Shown: positions 49,348-60,700 of the stretch, in pieces
How positions within the stretch are numbered: position 1 is the stretch's first letter
Layout of the letters: the number at the start of each line of letters is the position of its first letter
Position numbers and translations under genes: made by a program
NCBI RefSeq assembly: GCF_000524195.1
Contig: NW_020170401.1
Location: 220,605-284,604 of the forward strand
Direction of reading: 5' to 3'
Source of the DNA: Echinococcus granulosus
Lineage: Eukaryota; Platyhelminthes; Cestoda; Cyclophyllidea; Taeniidae
DNA: 64,000 nt
Notes under the pieces: generated by a model
Told to the model about the DNA's origin: nothing
Seen by the model: only the letters and a program-made list of their open reading frames with translations
Database searches by the model: none

Positions 49348-49391
49348 TTTATTTATTACTATTTATTATTTATTTATTATTATTATTTATC
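49348..49391 (+). repeat. (TTTA)/(TTA) microsatellite
   Basis: A mixed TTTA and TTA run of 44 bases, imperfect. Confidence 0.85.
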
Positions 49392-52002
49392 CATCACAGC
49401 CAAAAGCAAATCATTTAAACTATTTCTGTTCAGCAAACTCTGTTACCACAAAACAGACAAGTTTAAATGTGCTAAGTAGACAATCTCAAATCACATTCAC
49501 TAAGTTTAAATTATATTTTATAATAAAAGGTTCCAAAGCAGGTGAAAACAGTAGGAAGGGCGATAAGGTGGACCGTACTCGTAACGAGCTTTACAGTGCC
49601 TCCATCAATAACCAATCAGGTGCAAGATATGTCGCAGCCCGCACCATCTGTACTCAATAGCTCATAGAAAATATTTTGCATCTTTCTACACTGTTTTTGT
49701 AACCGTTTGTATAGCTGCATCATATCTTGCTTCACAGTCAACAATTTATTAAAATGACTTCTTTCTTTAATGTTATTTACAGCCAATCACATGCTTGGTC
49801 CGTTCTCCACCTGTATTCAGTTAACTGTAAGCCTTAATTGTAAGAGTTAAAATTTGTTATTTTACTAGACTCTAGTAGCAATTTAAATGTACCACTGTTT
49901 GTGGTCGAAAGCTCTCTCTATCTTTAGTCTGTCTGCGCTTTTGAGACTACATTAATTGATGTAGGGGAAAAGCTAAAGTTGGTGATTTTTTATTAAAAAT
50001 AAATTGAAGGAATGCAACATCTTAGTGCATAATTATTAAAGAGGAATTTACAAACACAGATTCCACCTCATGAAAAAATTCCATCCACATCAGATGCTTG
50101 TCTTTTCCCTTTCTCCTCCTTAGACAAAAATAAGTAGGATCACTTTACAGGGGAGATTAATGTCACCCATCCCAGATGCCTCCAGTATCTATGCTTAGGG
50201 AATTGTTTATCTTAAGATTTTGTAAAAAATGGAAAGCTGCATGAGCTTACTTTCCAGGAATTACAGTAAAGTAAACTAACGTCAAGTTTTGGTTTCAAAA
50301 AGTTGGATAAATTATAAGCATCCGGAATTTGACGTCTTCAAAGGGAATGATTTTTTTAAGTTACTAAAGTACTCTGTGGAAAATTAATAGGTTAGACTAC
50401 AGACAAAAATTCATTTACCAATGTGCAGGCTCCAAAGGGTGCTGTAACTATACGTAAGAAGCGTATAGTACTACTACTTTGCAGAGAAAGTGGAGAGTAA
50501 AAATACAAACAGTTGATTGAAGGAAGCAGACACCGAAGTCAGAAGACAATACTTCACAGTGGTCTGCCCTCAGCATTTGAACCACTACTATTGAGAAAGA
50601 TGCTGACTTTCGAGAGTCTAACAGCCATTGGTGATAGAACGTGGGATCACCTGAGTAAGCCCAAAAAGTAGGTCGGCAGCAATTACTAGCTTCGGCAGCA
50701 AAGAAATTCAAGACGCAACCATTGATAAGAGAGAATGCATGGATCATCATCCAGGAATTCTAGAATGCGTTTCATTAAATGACATCCAAATCGTGAAACA
50801 GCTGCCCTTAAGGAAATTCGAATGTCGTGTTTTGAAGAAATTGTTGCTTGAAGTATTCTTGAAAATGGAGAAAAATCTGTTGCAAGGCATTGCATTACCC
50901 CAGCTCCGCAGGTCTTAATTTTTGGCTCTTTTACTTAATTCAGGATGAAAAATTTGAGGTTAAATTCAGTATTGAGTGCCTTCTGATCTCAACTCATTTT
51001 AATCATTAAATAAGCTATGAGATAAAGTCGAAAAAGGTTGTGGATGAGTGACTATGAATTCAAGGAAAACAATTCCCCATAATGGCATGAAAAAGTAGGC
51101 AGAACTCTGAAAAGGGGATGCATCGCAACAGCAGCATTCGGTGAAGAACTGCAAAAGGTGCGCAGACTGCCATGCAAATGATCAAAACAGTCAGCATTTA
51201 ATTTTAGGTCAAAACAGAACTTTTGCTTTGCAGCTGCGTCAAAGTGGAATGCCACTGAGGCGGCTTAAAGCTACATGGACTAGATGGCGCGTATGGCGTG
51301 GCCGAGTCCACGCGGTATACATGAAAATCACGGGAAACGCAGTGCTGGTGAACAGAATGCGATAGCGTTTGGTCATAGAACCCACACGGAAGGTTTTGAA
51401 AAGATTACTGTCATAGAATGCACATATTTAATGAATTAGGTGAGATGGAGATATGTCTATTAGTGACCATATCCCTCCTGGTAGTCTTCAACTCACCGCA
51501 GCAGCCATTCCTTTGAGTATTTTCAACTCTTAGACGCCTGATCCAGGGCGTCTCATAGAAATAGTAAACTACTTTAAAATCTTAGCAAATCTTTGGTAAT
51601 ATATGAGATAGGCAAATGTGCTAGCTTAGTGGAGAGACATGAACATAACTGTGAATGTCTCAAGACCGGACAATTCGGTGCCATTTCTTGCTTTCGGGCA
51701 GACGCACCTTCATGAAAATCAAAATTGATGCATCAAACATTTCCACTTAGTTTTGGTAACACTACCCAGTAAAAAATAGTTCCATTATCCGCAAAGTTTT
51801 GTCGTTAATGATGTCTCTGTAAGACGGCCAGTTACTACAATGAAGTAGTTTTAGTGTTCCGATATGACACCATTTATCAAATTTTGATGCATTTGATAGG
51901 TTGAGGACCAAAAAGGCAAAGAGCAGACTACATTTATTCTATTATCATAAAAATTCTCTGCAATTTGGTGTAAGCAGCCATCATTGATTATTGAGGAACA
52001 CG

Positions 52003-52020
52003 TGTCACACATTTGTGACA
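52003..52020. repeat. 18-bp palindromic site, GTCACA-N4-TGTGAC class (copy 4)
   Basis: The sequence is TGTCACACATTTGTGACA, with perfect 7-base arms around CATT. The inner 16 bases equal those of the site at 22192-22207. The outer pair is T:A here and C:G there, so the base pair was kept while its identity changed. That pattern fits selection for symmetry, but one pair is little evidence. Confidence 0.7.
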
Positions 52021-52427
52021 CTGGATCCACGTAAGAAAATCAGACGCTTAAATCCATTTTTTTGTCTTTGCAAATCTAATCATAACTTTGCACTAATTCT
52101 TTTCTTCCAGTGGTTGCAATCAACTCTGCTATCATTTAAGCGGCCAACACTGAAGACAAAGTTAAAAAGTCCGTTGTATATGATGCAATAATGTATAGTA
52201 AGTACACACGATGGTCTCACTTGTCAAACTTTACTACTTTATAGAACAGCAATGAGGCCGATATCAAATGTGCTACATCCTTACATTTAAAACTTGTGAT
52301 AGGTTTCCACTATGAAACCAAATGAACTCTTCAGCAGTTAATTGCAGTTTTTCTCTCCCCACTTATTGGACAGAAGATTAAAAACTTATCTCTCTACTCG
52401 GAAATTGTGTTGAAATTTTGTAGCAAA

Positions 52428-52589
52428 ATGTCAAATTTATTTAATGGGAAAAAGAAAAGTTGGATGACAGGACCAGCATGCCGGCAAGTTGTTGCAACAA
52501 CAAGAAATTCTGAAGAAAGTGACCTTGTGGAAGGTGCATTTTATAAAAAGGCTTCATCACCATGTGCCCAATTCCGTATAAACAACTGA
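52428..52589 (+). CDS. Small 53-residue frame, unrecognised
   Basis: The ATG at 52428 sits in a favourable context (CAAAATGT), four bases after an acceptor-like TTTTGTAG. The frame ends TGA at 52587-52589, directly followed by a donor-like CAG then GTAAAC. A short micropeptide gene or a 5' UTR-containing exon is conceivable. The peptide is polar and basic with no known motif. Chance is the simplest explanation. Confidence 0.12.
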   Translation: MSNLFNGKKKSWMTGPACRQVVATTRNSEESDLVEGAFYKKASSPCAQFRINN

Positions 52590-53660
52590 CAGGTAAACAA
52601 TAAGCGAAATGCATTTTTTTCTCAATTGCATTAACAAACGGGAGAATTTGGGAGGTGAATCAATCTCCAGGGGAAGATAACCCATTTTTTTCTATGGGGA
52701 GGAATTATTAAATTACAGGTGAAGTGAGAGATCGGTTTATAGAATTACTTGCAACTTTTTTTGTTCCAAAGGTAAACAAACACAAAAACTGCATAAAATA
52801 TTGCGCCGACTATGTGCACGGTTGTTTGAATGTTCCTTTTAGGCAAGACTCGGTGAGAAAAGACAAACATCATGACGGATCGGACGCCATCGGTCCCAAG
52901 TCCCCGAGGAGGAAGCTTAACCTGAACACACCTACACCGTGATATTTGTACCACTTTTATTAAGTGTGTCTTCGTTCAACTTGTTTGCTCAATCCAGGAG
53001 TATGAGGGCAGAGGTGGAAAAGAGAAACCCTGGGCCAAAATTGGACTGCAGTTTATAAGCAAATTATTTGAAATAAAAAGATTATAATCACTTTTCAAAT
53101 TAAAAGACAAGATATTTTTGTCAGACAGAAGTGAAGTAAATTTCCCCTCTTAGGAAAATTCCATCTGACATTGATGTCTGGGAAGTTATCTGAAATACTG
53201 TAAAGAGAAATATGACAGCCTTTCAGTACAGAAGTGAGCTTGAAAGGAGGAATTGCAAATGATAGAACCTGATTGCGCCGTGTGGCTACTTCCAGTTGAC
53301 AAAGAGACCGTCATTTCACTTCGAATGGAAGCTGTCATTCCAAGTTAGGGATGGATGCCAATATACACGTTAGACACGGAAGTAGCAAAACTAATCTTAG
53401 TACGCATTTTGAATTCAAATTCATCTCTAAAAGTGTCGCCTAGGGGTAATTTGGAAATTGCGAAACTACCCATACTGTCCGTTTGAGGGATGTAAAGCAC
53501 TTTGGACGTCTCATGGTTATAACTAGCTACTCGGAAAGAAGAATGTGGTCTAGCAATGCCTGATAAATATGGGGCAATAACCGTTGAATACATTAAAATA
53601 AATTTAAGTTTCAGCCCTGGATCTGCTTATCCCCTGACCCGTGACTATTTACTTTTAAAA

Positions 53661-54719
53661 TGAGAGCAAAATATAATACTTCAGCTGCTTCATTTTGGTT
53701 TCACAAGGAGTTAAGGCTCTGTCTTTGTATCTTTGCTGAGCGGCATGATCTAAGGGTCAAGTCAGCAGTTACCAACCCTTTTATACATCGGCAGAAAGCA
53801 TTCTACCCTGGTATTAGGCCTTTTTCGTCCTAAGGAAAGACTCGGGGCGCTATATTAGAGGAAGCGAAAGGCAAACCCTGTCCTGATCGCTACTGCTGTA
53901 CACCAGATCTAAACGTGACAGAAGGTTATATTCGGTGGGCTGGAAAACTTGTGGCTGTCCCCAACCAAAGGATTAAAAATGACATTAGCCTTTAGCAATT
54001 ACTCCAGTCTCTTTATCAGCAGAAATGCTATTAACACCTGATATTAACAAGCTACAAAGTTTGTTATGGAGCTGTCTACGGTACCTAAATGAGGGTGTTA
54101 ATCAAGTGAACACGTGACTCCTCCACTTCCTTACTAGAAGGATAAAACTCAGATACATCTGGCTGAACAGCAGTGAAGTAAAAACAATGAGGCAAGGAGG
54201 AGCAGAGTTGAAATTTCATCCCCACTAAACCATTTTAAACCTCGTTCTTTATTAGGTATTCATGCGACTAAGGGTGGACGTGCGAAATAGCCAGTACCTT
54301 CTTTGCTCAGCACAGTTCCTATACAGGGCAAAATCTCAGGCCCAGTGGAATTTTTGAGAGGGATTAATGAAGTTGCAGTCAGATATCTTTTTAGTTACAA
54401 GCAAGCTGAATAACCAGTGGTCAGTTGATGCGTGTCATTCCAGCAGCTCCGACTACGGCATGATGGCAGACGTGAGAGGTTGACCAAGGGTAGAGCCGCA
54501 GGCGAGGCTCAAATAAAGAGAGTGACTAAATAATGCTCTGATTTTGTAGTTCCTTATTTTGGTTTCGTGGTCAGTTAAGGATCTGCGACTGTTGTTCATC
54601 ATGGTGGTGTAGATTCCTGGCAATACCTGTAACCCACAGCCTTTCTGTACTTCAGCAATCCATATTTTGTTCTAGCATTATGGCTTCTTTCATCATCCAC
54701 GAAGTCTACGGACCCTGCA
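53661..54719 (+). mobile_element. TRIM-A copy 11: complete, two heads
   Basis: The first head is about 53661-53853 and ends GGGGCGCTATA. The internal region contains GAAAGGCAAACCCTGTCCTG, AAGGATTAAAAATGACAT, CTACGGTACCTAAATGAGG, TCTGGCTGAACAGCAGTGAAG and AACCAGTGGTCAGTTGATGCG. A weakened stem-loop region follows. The purine tract AAATAAAGAGAG is at about 54510-54521 and a second head runs from about 54523 to 54719 with GCCTTTCTGTACTTCAGC. This is the third copy showing head, internal region, purine tract and head in the same order. Confidence 0.65.
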
Positions 54720-57700
54720 CCAAAATTCCATAGTCATTCTTCCCAAAATATATCTACTTTGCCTGGTTTGTGGCAAATTGTAGCAGATTCGTATTTGTTA
54801 TAAATTTTATTAGATCAGGCGCGCTACGCTTCAGTGATTTTGCCGCAGCGTTCTGCTCAAGAAAAAGGAAACCCCAACTTTTCCATACCTGTACACAGTT
54901 TAGCATCCTTAAGGGCAAATTGATGTGGTAAGGAACAAATCAGAAAGGCATGCCGGACTATGCAAACTGAAGCATAATAAACTTCAGATAAACTGAGTTC
55001 CTGCAATTTAAGAGAAGTGAAACCAAACCACAAGTAAAATTCTACTTAAAAATTCATAAATAATTCCTCAAACAGAAAAAGAAACATCAGAGATGATTGC
55101 ACATACATCTGCATTTCATAGTCTTCCATAAACGCTACTAGACGGCACTAGTAGAACTGGAATGTATCATTGCTAACAAACAAGAGCTAATATTTACTAC
55201 CATGAATCCAAAATAAATAAGCCACTAAAATTAACCATGATATCTTATTTATAGGACCAAGATTGCCATCTGCTTTTGATGAACACAGCGCACGCACTTG
55301 TAGGGCTTCAGCCACTGAGCTACGGATGTGGAGGCTGACCTGCTGTGAAAATGGAGATGTCGATGCATACAGCCCTGGTCCAAGTTTTATCAAATTTAAG
55401 GGAAATGTCAATTCTCACTTCCATTTTTGAAGTATTTAAGTAATTTTTTACTCCGCTATTCATTTCTGAAGAGTAGAGAATAAAATGGAGAATAACCTTG
55501 GCTTGGTAGAAATATAATATAATGGTCAAATTCACGGCCATTCACTTTTAAAGAAGTGATTATGTTTTCATTGAAGAATCACTTATTTTCCTTTTATTTG
55601 GCTCTCTTGGTACCCACCAATACCTGACAGCTAGGCTTCCCACGTCGGCGGCCTTTCCTAACACTACATCAAGAAAGGCGACTTCATTGTAGCATTTTGA
55701 TTCCACTTTAAATACACATTCTTACCAAGCAATTAATAATGGCAATCGGGTTTGCTGAAATTGTTGGTGGAAGATAAAACAAGTCATTCCAGCTGAGTCG
55801 TGAATTGATGAGTAGGTGGCTATTTAGTTTCCTTCTAAAGGGACTATTCATGGACTCCCCCCACATAAGTTAATAGACTTTCTCCCGAGGGAAGATGACA
55901 CATAATCAGCTTTTTGAGGAGCCCTATAAATTTGAAGGCGCGCGGTCGGAGAACTACAAAATTTTCACACGAAATACTAGCCAACTTCTCAATAATTGAA
56001 TCTACTTGTTTTAGGACAAATTACATTAACTTTTGATAGGTTCGGCCTATTGGGGAGATATTCATCCTACCATGATCTTCACCACAAAGAGTTAAGTGTC
56101 ATGAACAAATGCCAGAGTTTTTGCTACTGGTTTCCCAGAGGGGCACTTGGGAACCTAAAGTAGCAAGTAGTAACGAGGATTCTCGGTTTACCCCATGGAA
56201 CGGGTGGTCACCATATTTCGGGCTTGGTCATGGGCTTGCATTATGTGTAGGTCAGTCTATCGTTACGATGTGGTACTTCCCCATTGTACACTCTACTACT
56301 TTCCCCGTGGAATGTCGGTCAAACACAATGGACGTTATTGGAGCATATCTGCTTTACGAAAGCCGACGCTTCTCATCAAATCTATTGCTCAGCATTTAAA
56401 GGTGGTGTGGCAGCCAAACGAGTCGTGAAGAAATGACATAGAAGTTGAATTCTCTTAACAAATCACCCAAATATGGGGGATACTCCGTATAAAGAGACTC
56501 TATATCCTTCTCAATAATAAGCAGATGTTAGTGATATGTTACTTAAAGATGGAAATTGCTGAGGACTTTCGACAATGCTCAAAACAAATAGTGGAAAGGC
56601 TGCGGTGGGAGCTACTAAGCAAACGGATTTCGTATACCATTCACCAACAAGTGACAATAAGTGTGGGATACCATTAATATGTTTCCCGTTTATCCATCTT
56701 GTATTATAAATTGATGGCGATAAGAAATGACCCACTGTATTACTAGTTCCAACCAAGAATCCACTCACTACCCACTTTAAATGCCCAAGGCGTGCGTCAC
56801 TTCATCTTCACAAAACAATTCCTGCTTTGTGTTTGATGGACTACAGATGCAAATGTTCGAGTACGACCCATCTCAAATGTAGGAAGGAAAAACCTATTGA
56901 GAAACCTTTAGGATTGAACAAACAGTAGGAAGGAAGCCCCATTCTCTTTCTTGTAAGACAATATGGGTCCTCACGCTGCATTGACACATGAAATTTATGC
57001 TATGCGATGAGAGGATGATGCCACCTCACTTCATCCTTCCTACTTCTTTCGTCATCTTTATCAGAGTGATTGGTACCTTTTACAGTTGCAATGTGGTAGA
57101 ATAGACAGTTAGAAATAAAGACGAGATAGAACCAAGGCCACCAAGGATGGATTTTTGACCAAAGAAAAAAAATGATTTGTGAAAGAGGAATTCGCAAGTT
57201 TGTGCCTCCTCTGGAAAAATGATAGATGGATGATATTTCCTAAAGCTTTTTGCAGCCACTTTTTTACTGCCCAAAGTGGTGCGAACACAGTTGGTTGCTT
57301 CATGCCTTGTTGAGGTGCAGGTCAATCAAGAAACTACTTCAACTGATTTTATTCTGCTTACGAGACTCCATTTATACCTCTTTCCCTATCCTTCATGGTC
57401 GTGATTCTAATTGACTGGATACCCAGAGGATTAGAAACCCAAAATATTTTGCTATTCCATTTTCTGACTATTTCAATTCCATTTCTAGAACTCTGACACT
57501 GATCTGTGAGGGTAGACAGCTTGTTAAACAGAATTTGACAAGTGAAATCCTTATTCAAAATAAAAAATTTCGGGGCACTTACAAACTGCCTTCGATGATT
57601 GCCTGATCACCTTAGAAACGTTAAAAGCATTTGGTGTTCTCGTAAACCAAAGCTTTGTGAATTCCTCAATTTAAACAGAGGAAAACAATTTTGAAACCTG

Positions 57701-60700
57701 CAGTAGTGAGCATTCCACTTCTACATCGCACTCCCTTGCTGAGATGGACATGCCAGCACTCATTGGATCAGTTTACAAATGATAGCCTGTATTTTCTAGT
57801 CCCTTTCTTTAATACTAGACGAGAACTGAAGTTGTTTTAAAATAAAACAAACTAATTCTTTAATTTGTGGTATGCCAGTGCCCTATTTTCCCCTTATCAG
57901 TACATACAGACAAGGGGAGGATTGACAACAACCCCGAGCCTTAGTCACCAGTTGTCTCGTAAAACAGTACTTTATTATCAAAAAGGGAGGCCTTTTCTCC
58001 CATTGTTACAGGTAACGGGCTCGGAGTTAGGCGGGCGGATACATATTATGAAAATTGAGAAGAAAAAGCATTAAAAGCTTATCATCCAGCCTTTTCTTTC
58101 CCCACCTCACCCTACCACATTGCCAATAAGGTGGTTGACTAACAATAATACAGATGCGGTCTGGACCAATTTCAGGAGATCACAGGCGCAGGTGCATTGT
58201 TTACGCCGTTTTTGGCCTTTCATCTGCGCTAACAAAACAATTATGACAATTTTACTATGAATAAGTGATTCATTCACGGGTGAGAAGGGAGTACGAAGGC
58301 TGGATGGAATTTAACAACGAGGGCACCAAGTAGGATCATAACCAGGATTTCGTCTGAAGTAATAATCTTTAAAAATGTGCATTTACATTTCTTTTTGACT
58401 TTTTGACATTGAGGATGAGGCTAGTCTGACTGAAACGTGCGTTTCATTAACACTAGATCACCATCAATTGACTTTAATTGTCCAAACAACATAACCATCC
58501 CCCCTTTCTGAAGACATTTACCTCAAAGAAACCAGCGAGGAATCGGACTGTTTAAGTTTGTAATTTAAATTATACTCCTGTAAAGCCCTACTTTGAAATT
58601 AGTCTACACAGGAGATGTACAGAGTGCCTTTGATTTTCCGCATTCCATTCGCTTTGTTGTTCTGTAATTTAAAGTTGGAATAATTATACCCTTCTGGGGG
58701 CATGCTGATTAAATAGTTGCAAAGCATCCTCATCACATCTCCACCCTGGCCTTTGTTAACTGAGTGATAAATAACTCGGTATTATTATCATGCACGCAAG
58801 TACTTTTATCAACTGAAACGAGGCTTTCTAGACACTGAGTCATTCCACAAAATTTATTATCTTTGTATTATTTTATTTCCGAATAAATAAAAAATTTTGC
58901 CAGCTTATAAGGGTATTCCATTGTAGAAAATTAAAGAGGGCAAAATTCTAATTCGAATGATCGAGTCTTTAGGAAGCCCCATTAAACGGTTATTTGCCCA
59001 TTTTGAGTTGAAATGGTCTGCAGTAATGACACTTTAGTCAAGTAGAGGAATTTTTGAAAGGTGGCGATCGGAATTTACAAAGAAAACGTTCAATAAGAGT
59101 AGAGCATAAAAACGTATATTTTTCCTCTTCCAGTGGGGTGAATGAATAGATATATTCATCGCATATCCATTTCCTCGTCCATGGATCCATACACATCCAC
59201 TCGTCCATCCATCCATCCATCCATCGGGCTGAGCCGCTTGCCCTCCATAAGATTTCTTTAGCGCAGTTTGAGCTTGCATGTCATTTATCTAATGTGCAAC
59301 CATGGCTTTCGATCGTACCTCACGCCTACCTAGCCAGTTTTCACTGAACTGTCAAAGTGATTGATCAAACTTATGAGCGATTTTTCTTTATTGACTCCAC
59401 AGGGGAAATGATATTCGACGACAAAGTGCATTTCTCTATTTTTCAACACTTTTGCCTAATAAAGACAGTTTAAAAGGCGCTAAGAATGCACTTAAAATTA
59501 ATGGCTAATCATGTTTGCCAATCTATACCTCTGTGGTATCTTGTTTTAAGCGGAATTTCCTAGTGGTCAGCTTTTCTAGGCAACGTATGAATAATAACTC
59601 ATTAGTTGGGTCTAATTTCTCCACTTTTATACATCCTCTTAACTGTCCTTGGGTTCACATGACGGTGTGATTATCTCGTCACTTGAAAAAAGGAGGGAAC
59701 GTACCATCTACCCAGTAAACTTTCTACTCAGTGTCAACAATAACGTATTTTGGTAGGATGCAGCAATTAGGTATAAAATATCTTCACAAAGACAGACAAA
59801 AGTTTCTGCCCAACCAATTTACCATCACTATTTCGTTGTCTTCGCTCGGAAATGAAAAGTGTTAATTCTCGCCTAGCAGCGGCGTCCACTGTGCTTGCAT
59901 GTAAGGAGGCTCGTGTGCTTGCATTGTTCCCACTTCGCCATGGATATTCGGTGCCTTTTGCAGGCCTCTTGATGCTCCAGTGTATTCCAATTTCGGAACC
60001 GGTTTAGGTTGGCTCTTTTTTAAGAAATGTTTAGCAGGAATTAATTATTAAAAATTTTTAAGTGGCGGATGTCAGTTTAAAACTGATTGAATGAAAGCAA
60101 TGTTTTGTTTAGAGAAGAAGTTTGGCAATGCAAGCGACTATTCCACCGATCTGTGTTGTTGCAAGCCCACATCCTGAGAAAAAATCGCTTGTGTGTCGGT
60201 GTGGCTCGCCTTAGTCACTTGTCGCAACTGGTTGAAACCTGTCAAGTGTACGCCATTGTTGGTATTTATACCCCATCTGTCGGCACATCTCACAAAACTC
60301 TACTATTCCCCCGCTATTTCACATTCTCATCTTATAAAGTGTTGGTCAAACCAGCTGGTTGCAATCCCATCTTGTCTGTTTTACGAACCAAGATTTACCA
60401 GATTGCAAAGTTGTCGATTCTTACCACTCTCAAAGCATACCATCTGGCGATAATTTACTTAACTCTACATTATGCTAATTTAAGAGTGCCGTGTCAAAAA
60501 GGTTTGAAGTGATTTTTTTAAGCGGCATTTAGTTTTATTTATCTGCGTCCACGCCAATCCATATGCCAAGTGACAGTAAATTTTAAAAGCCATGAGCCAA
60601 TTCTTTTTCACTTCTATTACATGTATTAGGAAATTGTGTTCTTCTGGGTAGTATGCTAACCAAATTGTCCTAAAACCTACTTCTAAGGTAAAAAGCTTTG

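Larger units (their letters stand above)
48196..53660. other. No gene recognised apart from one doubtful small frame
   Basis: AT-rich DNA with a microsatellite at 49348, the fourth palindromic site at 52003 and the 53-residue frame at 52428. Overlapping frames on both strands at 50448-51365 have no recognised domain. Confidence 0.4.

Noticed and set aside
59034..59279. Minus-strand frames with Trp-Met-Asp-Gly repeats
   Set aside because: Produced by the TCCA microsatellite.
60087..60512. 141-codon plus-strand frame
   Set aside because: It starts with TTG, not ATG. It is overlapped by another open frame, and its composition fits AT-rich chance sequence with no recognised domain.
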